From NCBI GenBank assembly GCA_937920725.1, contig CALEUW010000007.1, positions 1 to 39,666 of the forward strand: DNA of 39,666 nucleotides, given 5' to 3'. This DNA is from UMGS1601 sp900553335. Its GTDB lineage: Bacteria; Bacillota; Clostridia; Oscillospirales; Ruminococcaceae. Position numbers and translations under genes: made by a program. The notes beneath the pieces were generated by a model, which had not been told where the DNA came from, did no database searches, and saw only the letters and a list, made by a program, of their open reading frames with translations. Positions 22,033-31,115 of the stretch are shown here, piece after piece (position 1 is the stretch's first letter; the number at the start of each line of letters is the position of its first letter).

Positions 22033-23217
22033 TTATTTGCTAAGAGCGGCCTTTAATTCATCGATCTTATCGGTTTGCTCCCATTTAACGCCCAGATCTT
22101 CTCTGCCCATATGCCCATATGCGGCAAGCTGTTTATATTGCGGGCGGCGAAGGTCAAGCTCTTTTATAATAGCCGACGGCCGAAGGTCGAAAACTTCCTT
22201 AACGGCATCAGCAATTTTATCGCCGCTAATATTTGAAGTTCCGAATGTGTTTACGTCAACCATTACCGAAACAGGAGAAGCAACGCCGATTGCGTATGCA
22301 AGCTGAACCTCGCATTTTTTAGCAAGTCCTGCTGCGACTATATTTTTAGCTACATATCTTGCCATGTAAGCAGCTGAACGGTCAACCTTTGTCGGGTCTT
22401 TTCCTGAAAAAGCACCGCCGCCGTGACGTCCCATTCCGCCGTATGTGTCAACAATGATCTTTCTTCCTGTAAGTCCTGAATCTCCCATTGGACCGCCAAC
22501 GACAAATCTTCCTGTAGGGTTTACATAGTATTTTGTATCTTCATCCAAAAGTCTTTCAGGGATAATCTCTTTTATAACGTTTTTGATTATATCTTCTCTT
22601 ATTTGCTCAAGTGTTACATCTTCGGAATGCTGAGTAGAAATAACTACTGTATCAACACGGACAGCCGTTCCGTTTTCATCGTATTCAACACTGACTTGGC
22701 TTTTTCCGTCAGGGCGAAGATATGAAAGAAGTCCTGACTTTCTGACATCTGTAAGTCTTTTAGCAAGCTTATGAGCAAGGCTAATAGGTAAAGGCATAAG
22801 CTCAGGTGTTTCATCGCAGGCATACCCGAACATCATTCCTTGATCTCCCGCACCTATATCGTTTAGGTTTTCATCTCTGCCCTCAAGAGCGTTATCAACT
22901 CCCTGAGCAATGTCTGGGGACTGCTTGTCTATAGTTGTAAATACAGCACAGGTATTTGAATTAAACCCGAACTCGTCGCTTGTGTAGCCGATTTCAGCTA
23001 CAGTTTTCCTAACAACTTCAGGAATGTCGATCTGCGCTTTTGTGGATATTTCGCCCATGCACAAAATCATTCCTGTTGTAGTAACAGTTTCACAGGCAAC
23101 TCTCGAGTATGGGTCGTTTAATAAAAGTTCATCTAAAATAGCATCTGAAACAGCGTCACAGATTTTGTCCGGATGCCCTTCAGTAACAGATTCTGATGTA
23201 AAAAGATATCTCGACAT
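22033..23217 (-). CDS. metK: S-adenosylmethionine synthase
   Basis: Makes SAM from methionine and ATP. Signature stretches: SESVTEGHPDKICD, GAGDQGMMFGYACDETPELM (ATP-binding motif), and GGGAFSGKDPTKVDRSAAYM (P-loop-like). 394 residues, as expected. The start at 23217 follows GAAAGGA on the minus strand; an in-frame upstream ATG at 23250 lies in the riboswitch terminator. It is controlled by a SAM-I riboswitch just upstream. Confidence 0.97.
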   Translation of the reverse strand: MSRYLFTSESVTEGHPDKICDAVSDAILDELLLNDPYSRVACETVTTTGMILCMGEISTKAQIDIPEVVRKTVAEIGYTSDEFGFNSNTCAVFTTIDKQSPDIAQGVDNALEGRDENLNDIGAGDQGMMFGYACDETPELMPLPISLAHKLAKRLTDVRKSGLLSYLRPDGKSQVSVEYDENGTAVRVDTVVISTQHSEDVTLEQIREDIIKNVIKEIIPERLLDEDTKYYVNPTGRFVVGGPMGDSGLTGRKIIVDTYGGMGRHGGGAFSGKDPTKVDRSAAYMARYVAKNIVAAGLAKKCEVQLAYAIGVASPVSVMVDVNTFGTSNISGDKIADAVKEVFDLRPSAIIKELDLRRPQYKQLAAYGHMGREDLGVKWEQTDKIDELKAALSK

Positions 23218-23237
23218 AATTTTCGTCCTTTCATACA

Positions 23238-23400
23238 TAAAAATAAGCATTCTCCGAAACGAGAATGCTAAGTGTCAAAACTTATAACCTCATCTTTCGG
23301 AATATCCGCAGGATTTAGCACCTTATTTTAAAATAGGTTGCCGGGCTTCAAAGGACCTGATTCCTCCACCGCTCGTGATAAGGGTACTGAGCTTGTCAGC
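23238..23400 (-). promoter_or_regulatory. metK: SAM-I riboswitch (S box) upstream of metK
   Basis: On the minus strand the aptamer (about 23400-23289) shows TTATCACGAGCGGTGGAGG, TTTGAAGCCCGGCAACC, AGGTGCTAAATCCTGC and GATGAGG, the S-box core. A terminator follows: AGCATTCTC (23254-23246) with GAGAATGCT (23269-23261), then TATTTTT. SAM binding should stop metK expression. Confidence 0.95.
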
Positions 23401-23495
23401 AATAATATAATACACCCAATATATGATTTTGTCAATAGGTAAGATAAATTAATTCATAATGCCGAACTCTGAATCTAAGTACAAACCGCTGTCAA

Positions 23496-23532
23496 ACAAA
23501 AAATCCGCCCTTAGCATATTTGCCAAAGGCGG
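23496..23532 (-). terminator. Terminator of tRNA-Thr
   Basis: CCGCC and GGCGG arms (23505-23509 and 23528-23532) with partly paired interior, followed on the minus strand by GGATTTTTTGTTTG. Confidence 0.7.
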
Positions 23533-23553
23533 CTGTCTGCGGCGGCTCGCCGC

Positions 23554-23629
<76 letters not shown>

Positions 23630-23743
23630 ATTCACAATTATGTATTATACACCAGTTGATGGGACTTGTCAAGAAAAAATAATAAAATATCACCTCAAAA
23701 ATGCAAAAATAAATACGTCAGAGATCTATTCGCTTTTTAGACC

Positions 23744-23772
23744 TTGAAATGTTTTTTCATTTATGATATACT
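23744..23772 (+). promoter_or_regulatory. Promoter of small membrane protein gene
   Basis: TTGAAA (23744-23749) and TATACT (23767-23772) with a 17-base spacer, 31 bases before the start codon. Confidence 0.7.
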
Positions 23773-23803
23773 AACAGCAAAGCTTATTATTCGGAGGTTT
23801 ATA

Positions 23804-24385
23804 ATGAAAGAGAAATATACTAAGGTTGTGAATTCCTATTTTTCTGACTTGCTTCAGTTTGTTTTAATTTTAACCGGATTTTTTATTGTCTGTGCAGTTT
23901 TGGCGTTTATAATAAACGGCATGAATATATGGAATATACTTGTCGTAGTGGTTTATCTTTTGCTGATGGCTTTTCTTGTAAAGCCGATTATTATTTATTT
24001 TAAATCGGATAAAGATATAGAAAAAGAAGAGTATGAGCAAGTGTCGGTTGAGATTGAAAGCGTATTAAGAGATAAGTCTGCAAATTTATATATGAAGGAC
24101 GGACTTTCAGGAAATGTTAAATATGTTTTAAAAACAGACAACGGAGATTTTTTGTTGTCTGAGCAAAGGGAAAAGGGTTCTAAGAACCTAAAGTCAGAAA
24201 CGATTTTAATTAAAGACACATCGTTTGATATAGTTTATCTGAAGCGTTCAAGGATTATTGTAGATATGAAGCCTACTACAGTTTTTGAAGATGAGGAAAC
24301 AACCGAAAAATATAACGATATTTTTTCTGCGCTTTATAAACAGTTTAATATTGAAAACCAGGTTGTTGAAAAGCAAAATGACTAG
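23804..24385 (+). CDS. Membrane protein of unknown function (193 aa)
   Basis: Not recognised. Two hydrophobic segments near residues 17-38 (LQFVLILTGFFIVCAVLAFI) and 43-63 (NILVVVVYLLLMAFLV) form a membrane hairpin with both ends inside. A charged cytosolic domain follows (about 65-193), predicted mixed beta/alpha, with strands SANLYMKDG, NVKYVLKTDNG and FDIVYLKRSRIIVDM. No enzyme motif is seen. The start at 23804 follows TCGGAGGT and a good promoter; an in-frame upstream ATG at 23744 lies inside the promoter. It is probably a single gene. Confidence 0.75.
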   Translation: MKEKYTKVVNSYFSDLLQFVLILTGFFIVCAVLAFIINGMNIWNILVVVVYLLLMAFLVKPIIIYFKSDKDIEKEEYEQVSVEIESVLRDKSANLYMKDGLSGNVKYVLKTDNGDFLLSEQREKGSKNLKSETILIKDTSFDIVYLKRSRIIVDMKPTTVFEDEETTEKYNDIFSALYKQFNIENQVVEKQND

Positions 24386-24541
24386 TCTTATGTATTCTAA
24401 AATCTGAGAGGATTGTGCTGAGGGAGGATAAGAAAGCGATTTGAAAGCACTTAGATATTAGCTTTGTGGACGCTGTAACGAAAAAAGGCATTATTTAAAA
24501 TACGATTTTGTCAAAGAGTTTATTGCAGAGGAGAATGTTCA

Positions 24542-25156
24542 ATGAGCGTTATGAAAGAAAGAATGCACACAGGTGAATTGTATCTTCCCGGTGATGATGA
24601 GATCATGAAATGGCAAACGAAGTGCCTTGACAGACTTTATGAATTTAATATGACGCGTCCCACCGAATTTGAAAAACGTCAGACAATGCTGAAAGAAATG
24701 TTTGCTGAAATTGGTGAGAACTGCTACATTGAGCCGCCTTTTCACTCCAATTTCGGTGGCGCTCATGTTCATTTTGGGAAAAATATTTATGCAAACTTTA
24801 ATCTGACCTGTGTAGATGACACTCATATTTATATAGGCGATTACACTATGTTAGGTCCGAATGTTACGATCGCTACCGCAGGACACCCTATCCTGCCTGA
24901 ACTCCGTGAAAAGGCGTATCAGTATAATGCGCCTGTCCATATAGGAAAAAATTGTTGGATCGGCGCAGGAGCAATTATTCTGCCGGGTATAACCATTGGA
25001 GATAATGTTGTAGTTGGTGCCGGCAGCGTGGTGACAAAGGACTTGCCATCGAATGTTGTTGCTGTTGGAAATCCGTGTAAGGTATTGCGTGAAGTAAACG
25101 ATCACGATAGGGCATTTTATTTCAAGGATAAGAAGATTGACTGGGATAATCTGTAA
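24542..25156 (+). CDS. Sugar O-acetyltransferase, maltose/galactoside type (204 aa)
   Basis: LacA/Maa family: an N-terminal Mac domain (MKERMHTGELYLPGDDEI to about residue 55) then a left-handed beta-helix of hexapeptide repeats (HIGKNCWIGAGAIILPGITI, GDNVVVGAGSVVTKDLPSNV). The catalytic His is probably in ATAGHPILPELR. It transfers acetyl from acetyl-CoA to sugars. Start ATG follows AGAGGAG. The 156-base gap before it has no gene, although a frame ending KYDFVKEFIAEENVQ runs to its start and may be a remnant of another gene. An aldo/keto reductase scrap follows. Confidence 0.92.
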   Translation: MSVMKERMHTGELYLPGDDEIMKWQTKCLDRLYEFNMTRPTEFEKRQTMLKEMFAEIGENCYIEPPFHSNFGGAHVHFGKNIYANFNLTCVDDTHIYIGDYTMLGPNVTIATAGHPILPELREKAYQYNAPVHIGKNCWIGAGAIILPGITIGDNVVVGAGSVVTKDLPSNVVAVGNPCKVLREVNDHDRAFYFKDKKIDWDNL

Positions 25157-25208
25157 TATATAAGTGCAGATATATGTTAAGAAAATGCAAATGTACAGCT
25201 TGTACTGC

Positions 25209-25289
25209 ATGCAGCAGGAATTTATAAAACTGAACAGAGGTTTTGATATGCCGCAGCTTGGAGTCAGAGCTTTTGTGCCTGTTGTATAA
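25209..25289 (+). pseudogene. Aldo/keto reductase N-terminal remnant
   Basis: A 26-codon frame reads QEFIKLNRGFDMPQLGVRAF before a stop. This matches the usual N-terminus of aldo/keto reductases (xxxKLNNGxxMPxLGxGxF). Everything else of the ~280-residue enzyme is missing, apart from a possible 3' scrap at about 25305-25360 (STFDEQFSKILNNYENSI). It is most likely a decayed gene. Confidence 0.4.
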
Positions 25290-25351
25290 GAACGTGCAAA
25301 AGGAGTACTTTTGATGAGCAGTTTTCTAAAATACTGAACAATTACGAAAAC

Positions 25352-25407
25352 AGCATATGAAAAACGGTGCAACCCATTATGGGGTTACACCGTTTTTTGC
25401 ATATGCT
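25352..25407. terminator. Very long hairpin, probable bidirectional terminator
   Basis: AGCATATGAAAAACGGTG then CAACCC pairs with GGGTTACACC then GTTTTTTGCATATGCT over about 24 bp with one mismatch and one bulge, loop ATTATG. It has T-rich sequence on the plus side and lies between the reductase remnant and the convergent pgcA gene. Confidence 0.7.
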
Positions 25408-25463
25408 AATTTTTTATATGACGTTCACATTTCGCGGTTTTTGTTTTTTTTATTCTTTGATAT

Positions 25464-27182
25464 TTAAAATCCTATAATAGCGGCAAAATCCTTAGAGATC
25501 TTTTCTTCAAGAGCCTGTGCATCCTCACGTCTGTCAGCAATCGTCGTGTAGTATGCTTTTATCTTCGGTTCAGTTCCTGACGGGCGAAGGATCACCTTTG
25601 CGCCGTTTTCCAAAACAAACGATAAAACATTACTCTTCGGAAGATGGATCTCACTTTTTTCTCCGCTTATATAATCAACGGCTTTGCTCTTTTCGTAGTC
25701 GGCAAATTTGACAACCTTAATGCCTGATATAACACTTGGCGGATCGTTTCTGAGGTCGTTCATAATAGATGCCATCTTTTCCATTCCGCTCAATCCCTCG
25801 CATACAAAACTCTTTTGAGTGTGAACGAAATTGCCGTATTTGTTGTACATATTCTCTCTTGCCTCAATAAGAGAGATGCCTTTTGTTTTGTAAAAAGCAG
25901 TCATTTCACAAACGAGCATAGAAGCTATAACTGCGTCTTTATCTCTTACATAAGAGCCGCCTAAGTATCCGTAGCTTTCTTCAAATCCGAAGATGAACCT
26001 GTCCTCTTCACCCTTTTCCTCTAAGAAACCTATTTGCTCTCCGATAAATTTAAAGCCTGTTAATACTTCTATCATCTCAACGCCGTATTCATCTGCAATT
26101 TTTTGAATAATATCAGTAGATACTATTGTTTTTATAGTGATTGGGTTTTTCGGCATAGTGCCTAAGAGCGTTCTCTCTTTGCATATATATTCAAGCAAAA
26201 GTGCTCCCACTTCGTTGCCGGAGAAAAGAACAAATTCTCCGTTTTTGTCAGGAACGGCAATTCCCATTCTGTCTGCATCTGGATCGCTTGCAAGCAAAAG
26301 GTCAGGTTTTTCTTTTTTGGAAAGCTCAATTCCCAAAGCTAGTGCCTCTTTGATCTCAGGGTTCGGGAAAGGACAGGTAGGGAAGTTTCCGTCGGGGTGC
26401 TCCTGCTCAGGAACAACAACAACGTCTTTTACTCCTATCATTTTAAGAATATCTCTTATAGGTCTGTTTCCTGTTCCGTTAAGAGGAGTATAAACAACCT
26501 TCATTCCGCTGTCAGGTACGCAGTCAGTATGAATTCCGCAAGCCTTAACAGCTTCTAAATATTCGTTATATACATCATCTGAGATGTACTCAATTATACC
26601 GCTTTTAACGCCTTCCTCAAAATCCATTGTCTTAGCGCCGTCAAAAATGTCAACGCTTTCAATGTTTTTCAAAACTCTGTTAGCGGCGTCTATAGTCATC
26701 TGACATCCGTCAGAGCCGTAAACTTTATAGCCATTATACTTAGCGGGGTTGTGCGATGCTGTAACGACAATACCCGAATCACATCCGAGCGCTCTTACAG
26801 CATATGAAAGCATAGGCGTTGGCATAAGCTCAGGGTAAATATACACTTTGATTCCGTTTGCTGCAAGACAGGCTGCCGCTTCTTTTGCAAAAACATCGCT
26901 TTTGATACGGGAGTCGTAAGCGATCGCAACTTTAGGGGAAGAAAAGTCCTCGTTACAGTAATCTGCAAGTCCTTGAGTTGCCTGTCTTACGGTATAAACA
27001 TTCATTCTGTTTGTACCTGCACCGATGATTCCTCTCAGTCCTGCCGTACCGAATTTCAAGGAAACTGCAAGACGTTCATTTATTTCATCGTCATTTCCCT
27101 CAATCTCTTTAAGCTCTTTTATTAGATCAGGGTCGTCTGTTGCCTTTTCACACCATAGAGTATAGAGCTGTTTTATTGTCAT
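25464..27182 (-). CDS. pgcA: Phosphoglucomutase/phosphomannomutase family (PgcA-like)
   Basis: Alpha-phosphohexomutase that interconverts hexose-1- and hexose-6-phosphates. All four active-site loops are seen: phosphoserine loop VTASHNPAKYNGYKVYG, metal loop DPDADRMGIAV, sugar loop GFEESYGYLGG and phosphate loop RPSGTEPKIKAYY. 572 residues, typical of the Bacillus PgcA class. The start at 27182 follows GAGGTG; GTG at 27191 is inside the binding site. With galactokinase nearby, glucose-1-phosphate metabolism is a likely role. Confidence 0.94.
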   Translation of the reverse strand: MTIKQLYTLWCEKATDDPDLIKELKEIEGNDDEINERLAVSLKFGTAGLRGIIGAGTNRMNVYTVRQATQGLADYCNEDFSSPKVAIAYDSRIKSDVFAKEAAACLAANGIKVYIYPELMPTPMLSYAVRALGCDSGIVVTASHNPAKYNGYKVYGSDGCQMTIDAANRVLKNIESVDIFDGAKTMDFEEGVKSGIIEYISDDVYNEYLEAVKACGIHTDCVPDSGMKVVYTPLNGTGNRPIRDILKMIGVKDVVVVPEQEHPDGNFPTCPFPNPEIKEALALGIELSKKEKPDLLLASDPDADRMGIAVPDKNGEFVLFSGNEVGALLLEYICKERTLLGTMPKNPITIKTIVSTDIIQKIADEYGVEMIEVLTGFKFIGEQIGFLEEKGEEDRFIFGFEESYGYLGGSYVRDKDAVIASMLVCEMTAFYKTKGISLIEARENMYNKYGNFVHTQKSFVCEGLSGMEKMASIMNDLRNDPPSVISGIKVVKFADYEKSKAVDYISGEKSEIHLPKSNVLSFVLENGAKVILRPSGTEPKIKAYYTTIADRREDAQALEEKISKDFAAIIGF

Positions 27183-27241
27183 ATTTATCACCTCAAAAAT
27201 GTCTTGTTTATAAAATTATTTTTGATCTTAAAGCTATTGAT

Positions 27242-27270
27242 ATTATACCAATAACCGTTTAATCTTGCAA
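27242..27270 (-). promoter_or_regulatory. Sigma-A promoter of pgcA
   Basis: On the minus strand TTGCAA (27270-27265) and TATAAT (27247-27242) with a 17-base spacer, about 60 bases before the start codon. The rest of the gap to spoVAE (to 27376) holds nothing supportable. Confidence 0.75.
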
Positions 27271-27376
27271 GTAGTTTACTGCATTTTTCAAAAGCGATTT
27301 ACAGTTTTCACAAAAAAACGATACCGATGCTATTAATTATTGTACAACTGATGTAGAAATTATTTTTAATAACAAA

Positions 27377-27733
27377 TCAGTCCTTGTTTTTACTTTTAAA
27401 TATCAAAGCGGCGATAAGAGCAAAAATCATTGCTGCAGTTATTCCGGCAGCTCCGCTTGATAACGCTCCTGTAAAAATGCCGATAAAGCCATCGCTGTCA
27501 ATGGCTTTCTTTACTCCGTCCGCAAGCAGATATCCAAATCCGGTAAGCGGAACGGTAGCTCCTCCTCCTGCAAAATCAACAATCGGCTTATATACTCCGA
27601 TAGCTCCTAAAAACACACCTGCAACAACGTATGCCACTAAAATTCTTGCTGGTGTAAGCTTTGTGTAATCAATCAGTATCTGACCTATCGCACAAAGTAA
27701 TCCTCCAACTAAAAAAGCATAAATATATTCCAT
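27377..27733 (-). CDS. spoVAE: Stage V sporulation protein AE
   Basis: A 118-residue membrane protein with about four segments, matching SpoVAE(b): FLVGGLLCAIGQILIDYTKL, TPARILVAYVVAGVFLGAIG, then GATVPLTGFGYLLADGVKKA and GFIGIFTGALSSGAAGITAA. It is part of the SpoVA channel that moves dipicolinic acid in and out of spores, in the forespore membrane. It follows spoVAD after two bases, so they share a transcript. spoVAC is not adjacent. Confidence 0.95.
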   Translation of the reverse strand: MEYIYAFLVGGLLCAIGQILIDYTKLTPARILVAYVVAGVFLGAIGVYKPIVDFAGGGATVPLTGFGYLLADGVKKAIDSDGFIGIFTGALSSGAAGITAAMIFALIAALIFKSKNKD

Positions 27734-27735
27734 TT

Positions 27736-28758
27736 TCAGTACCTCTCATGTGAAATCCATACTGCGTGTGCGACAGAGGGAATACTTTCGCCCTGCTGGT
27801 TGATGGTAGGGGACATAAGCGCTCCTGTTGCGACAAACAGTATATTATTAAGTCTTCCGGATTGAAGCTTCGGAAGAAAGTATCCTGTGAGCATACTTGC
27901 GGCACAGCCACAGCCGGAACCGCCTGCATGAACGTCCTGACTCTCAGCATCAAAAATCATAAGACCGCAGTCTTTGTGATTAGGCCTTATATTATAGCCT
28001 TCACGTTCAAGAAGATCGTATAAAATATTACTGCCGACAAGGCCAAGATCTCCTGTTACAATAAGATCAAAATCGGTTGGTTTTTTGTTTGTATCGTTTA
28101 GAAACGACTTGATTGTGTCACAGGCAGCAGGCGCCATCGCAGCTCCCATGTTGTTAGCGTCCGTTACTCCTAAGTCAACGAGATTTCCTATAGTAGCTCC
28201 TCTTATATAAGGAGCTCCGCCTGAGTTGGATAACAACACTGCTCCTGATGCCGTTGCAGTCCATTGTGCAGTCGGTGTTCTTTGAGAGCCGTATTCAAGG
28301 GGAAATCTGTATTGACGTTCAGCAGTACAAAAATGAGATGATGTTACGGCAAGCACTAGCTTTCCCGTTCCACCTGACATAAGCAGCGAGGAAATCAAAA
28401 GCCCCTCTGCCATAGTTGAGCAAGCCCCGTAAATTCCTAAAAACGGAATGTCTATATCCCGTGTTGAATAGCTTGTGCCGATGCATTGATTTAAAAGATC
28501 TCCTCCGAGCATAAAATCAACATCTTCGGGTTTTTTATTTGCCTTTCTCAAAGCAATCATTATCGCTTGCTTTTGCATTTCGCTTTCGGCTTTTTCAAAC
28601 GAGTCTGTTGTAAAATACGGGTCATCGGATATTTTATCAAAATATTTCCGCATAGGTCCTTGGCCCTCTTTTTTTCCGCCTATGCAAGCGTAAGCTATAG
28701 CGCTGGGCGGCTTATCGTGTGTATAGGTTTTTTTACTAAGCTGTGACATTTTCTTCAT
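27736..28758 (-). CDS. spoVAD: Stage V sporulation protein AD
   Basis: Thiolase-fold dipicolinic-acid-binding subunit of the SpoVA complex. Typical stretches: YACIGGKKEGQGPM, DVDFMLGGDLLNQCIGTSY, LGIYGACSTMAEGLLISSLL, LEYGSQRTPTAQWTATASGA and VHAGGSGCGCAASMLTGY. 340 residues, full length. The start is ATG at 28758, with GAGAGAAG very close; the ATG at 28749 is an alternative. It heads a two-gene transcript with spoVAE. In most spore formers spoVAC precedes it; here the upstream gene is divergent galactokinase. Confidence 0.95.
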   Translation of the reverse strand: MKKMSQLSKKTYTHDKPPSAIAYACIGGKKEGQGPMRKYFDKISDDPYFTTDSFEKAESEMQKQAIMIALRKANKKPEDVDFMLGGDLLNQCIGTSYSTRDIDIPFLGIYGACSTMAEGLLISSLLMSGGTGKLVLAVTSSHFCTAERQYRFPLEYGSQRTPTAQWTATASGAVLLSNSGGAPYIRGATIGNLVDLGVTDANNMGAAMAPAACDTIKSFLNDTNKKPTDFDLIVTGDLGLVGSNILYDLLEREGYNIRPNHKDCGLMIFDAESQDVHAGGSGCGCAASMLTGYFLPKLQSGRLNNILFVATGALMSPTINQQGESIPSVAHAVWISHERY

Positions 28759-28848
28759 CTTCTCTCAAATAATTTTAGGAATATTGTTTCCTGAAAATTT
28801 TCATATATTCCATATGTGAATCAAAGAAAATTTAAGCTGTATTTTCAC

Positions 28849-28877
28849 TTGAAAAAGGTGTATAAATATAGTATAAT
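28849..28877 (+). promoter_or_regulatory. Sigma-A promoter of galactokinase operon
   Basis: TTGAAA (28849-28854) and TATAAT (28872-28877) with a 17-base spacer, 31 bases before the start codon. Confidence 0.85.
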
Positions 28878-28908
28878 TATTTCATACTTATATATTACGG
28901 AGGACATT

Positions 28909-30147
28909 ATGAATACATACAAGCTTTCTGATATTTATTCTGAAGATATGATAAGCTTCCAGCAGAAAAGATACGATAATGCAGCAAAAAGCTTTACTGA
29001 GATTTTTTCACAGACAAGTAAGAGATTTTTTTCTGCTCCCGGCAGAACTGAGATAGGCGGAAACCATACCGACCACAACTTTGGAAAGGTTTTGGCAGCA
29101 GGTGTTTCGCTTGACGTTATTGCGGCGGTCGCCGAGTCGGACGATAGCATTATTGAGGTCAAAAGTGAGGGCTTTGATAAGGATACAGTTGATATCTCAT
29201 CTCTTGAACCTTGCGAGGCAGAAAAGAACACCTCGGCGGCTTTGATAAGAGGTGTATGCAAAGGGTTTGTTGACAGAGGATATAGGATTGGCGGTTTTAA
29301 AGCTTATACTACATCTAACGTTTTAAAGGGTTCAGGATTGTCTTCTTCGGCGGCATTTGAGGTTTTGATAGGTACGATTTTAAACTCGCTTTATAACGAC
29401 GGCAAAGCTACGGCAGTTGAAATAGCACAGATAGCACAGTTTGCTGAAAACGAGTTTTTCGGCAAGCCATCGGGGCTTATGGATCAAATGGCTTCGAGCG
29501 TCGGAAGCTTTATAACAATAGATTTTGAAAATCCCGAAAAGCCGATAATAAACAAGCTTGACTTTGATTTTAAGTCGAGCGGACATTCTCTTTGTATTGT
29601 TGATACAAAAGGAAATCACGCTGATTTAACACCTGAATATGCCGCAATTCCGAGTGAAATGAAAAGCGTAGCGAAGCTGTTCGGAAAAGAGGTTTTAAGA
29701 GGGATCTCAAAGGCTCAGATATTGGAAAATATAACCCTTATAAGGGAAAAGTGCGGCGACAGAGCGCTATTGCGTGCGCTTCATTTTGTCGATGACAACG
29801 AAAGAGTAGATACGGAAGCAAAGGCTTTAAACAAGGGCGATTTTGATGCGTTCTTAGAAGAGATTAATTCGTCCGGAAATTCGTCATATAAGTATCTTCA
29901 AAACATATACGCAAACAAATCGCCGAATGAGCAGGGCTTAAGCGTTGGACTTTACATAGCAGAGAGCGTTTTACAGGGAAGCGGAGCATGCAGAGTTCAC
30001 GGCGGCGGATTTGCAGGAACAATTCAGGCATTTGTACCAAATGAAAAGCTACAGAGCTTTATATCCGCCATGGATAAGGCTTTCGGAGATGGCGCTTGCC
30101 ATGTCCTTACAATACGACCTTACGGTGGCGTTGAGGTATCTTTGTAA
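28909..30147 (+). CDS. galK: Galactokinase family protein (412 aa)
   Basis: GHMP kinase that phosphorylates galactose at C1. The N-terminal signature reads FFSAPGRTEIGGNHTDHNFG, a clostridial variant of GRxNxIGEHxDY; the ATP loop is GSGLSSSAAFEV; the C-terminal motif reads ACRVHGGGFAGTIQAFV. The variant signature means another sugar substrate cannot be excluded. The start at 28909 follows ACGGAGGA; an upstream in-frame start (28816) precedes the promoter and is rejected. The stop directly abuts the next gene. galT and galE are not in the window. Confidence 0.88.
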   Translation: MNTYKLSDIYSEDMISFQQKRYDNAAKSFTEIFSQTSKRFFSAPGRTEIGGNHTDHNFGKVLAAGVSLDVIAAVAESDDSIIEVKSEGFDKDTVDISSLEPCEAEKNTSAALIRGVCKGFVDRGYRIGGFKAYTTSNVLKGSGLSSSAAFEVLIGTILNSLYNDGKATAVEIAQIAQFAENEFFGKPSGLMDQMASSVGSFITIDFENPEKPIINKLDFDFKSSGHSLCIVDTKGNHADLTPEYAAIPSEMKSVAKLFGKEVLRGISKAQILENITLIREKCGDRALLRALHFVDDNERVDTEAKALNKGDFDAFLEEINSSGNSSYKYLQNIYANKSPNEQGLSVGLYIAESVLQGSGACRVHGGGFAGTIQAFVPNEKLQSFISAMDKAFGDGACHVLTIRPYGGVEVSL

Positions 30148-31104
30148 ATGAAGCTTGTTATTTTAGATTCCGAAACTGTTTCAAGAAACGGGGATATTTC
30201 GCTCTGGCCGATAACTAAGCTATGCGAAACTAAAGTGTATGGATATGTTGAGAACGATAAAGTTTCAGAAGCTATAGGAGATGCAGACGCAGTTATATGT
30301 AATAAATGCCTTATCACACGAGATGTTTTTAAAAACTGCAAAAACTTAAAATATGTAGGGCTTTTTGCGACAGGTTTTAATAATGTTGATATCAAAGCGG
30401 CAAGCGAATACGGAGCAGTCGTTTCAAACGTTCCGTCATATTCAACGAATTCAGTTGCACAGCACACGTTTGCGCTGATACTGGATTACTTTAATAAAAC
30501 GACAGATTATAAGGAGTCTGTTAAAAACGGCGATTGGATAAACTATAAATACTTTTCTTACTTTTACATACCGATTCATGAGCTTTCGGGAAAAACTATC
30601 GGAATTATAGGATACGGCGATATAGGGAAAAAGGTGGCTAAGATTGCCGATGCGTTTGATATGAATGTGCTGGCATATACAAGAACTTCTTCAAAAGTAT
30701 GCTCGCCTGCAAAAGCGGTAACTCTTGAACAGCTGTTGAAGGAAAGTGATATCATATCGCTGCATTGTCCGTTGAATGAGGGAACAAAAGAGCTGATAAA
30801 TAAAAGAACGCTTAGCCTCTGTAAAAATACAGCACTTATTGTAAACACATCACGAGGGGGAGTTATAAACGAGAAAGACTTAGCGACTGCTCTTAGAAAC
30901 GGCGAAATAGCTCATGCGTCAATTGATGTTTTAACGGACGAACCGATGAAAGAGAGCTGCCCGTATATAGGACTTGAAAATATTACGATTACTCCCCATA
31001 TAGCATGGGCGCCGATAGAAACAAGAATCAGACTGATAGAAAAAGTTGCTGAAAATTTAAGGGCTTTTATAGAAGGAAAACCAAAAAACAAAGTAAATAA
31101 TTAG
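30148..31104 (+). CDS. D-2-hydroxyacid dehydrogenase (318 aa)
   Basis: NAD(P)-dependent reduction of 2-keto acids. Rossmann motif IGIIGYGDIGKKVAKIA, catalytic Arg in IVNTSRGGVINE, Glu in DVLTDEP region and His in TPHIAWAP. It resembles glycerate/hydroxypyruvate reductase-like members, but substrate assignment is open. Its ATG abuts the galK stop with no gap, so translation is coupled; rpiB follows after 11 bases. The three genes form one operon. Confidence 0.9.
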   Translation: MKLVILDSETVSRNGDISLWPITKLCETKVYGYVENDKVSEAIGDADAVICNKCLITRDVFKNCKNLKYVGLFATGFNNVDIKAASEYGAVVSNVPSYSTNSVAQHTFALILDYFNKTTDYKESVKNGDWINYKYFSYFYIPIHELSGKTIGIIGYGDIGKKVAKIADAFDMNVLAYTRTSSKVCSPAKAVTLEQLLKESDIISLHCPLNEGTKELINKRTLSLCKNTALIVNTSRGGVINEKDLATALRNGEIAHASIDVLTDEPMKESCPYIGLENITITPHIAWAPIETRIRLIEKVAENLRAFIEGKPKNKVNN

Positions 31105-31115
31105 GAGAATGAAAA

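Noticed and set aside
28759..28830. Sigma-G/sigma-F promoter for spoVAD
   Set aside because: GGAATA and CAATAT can be found upstream but the spacing (19 bases) does not fit the forespore consensus.
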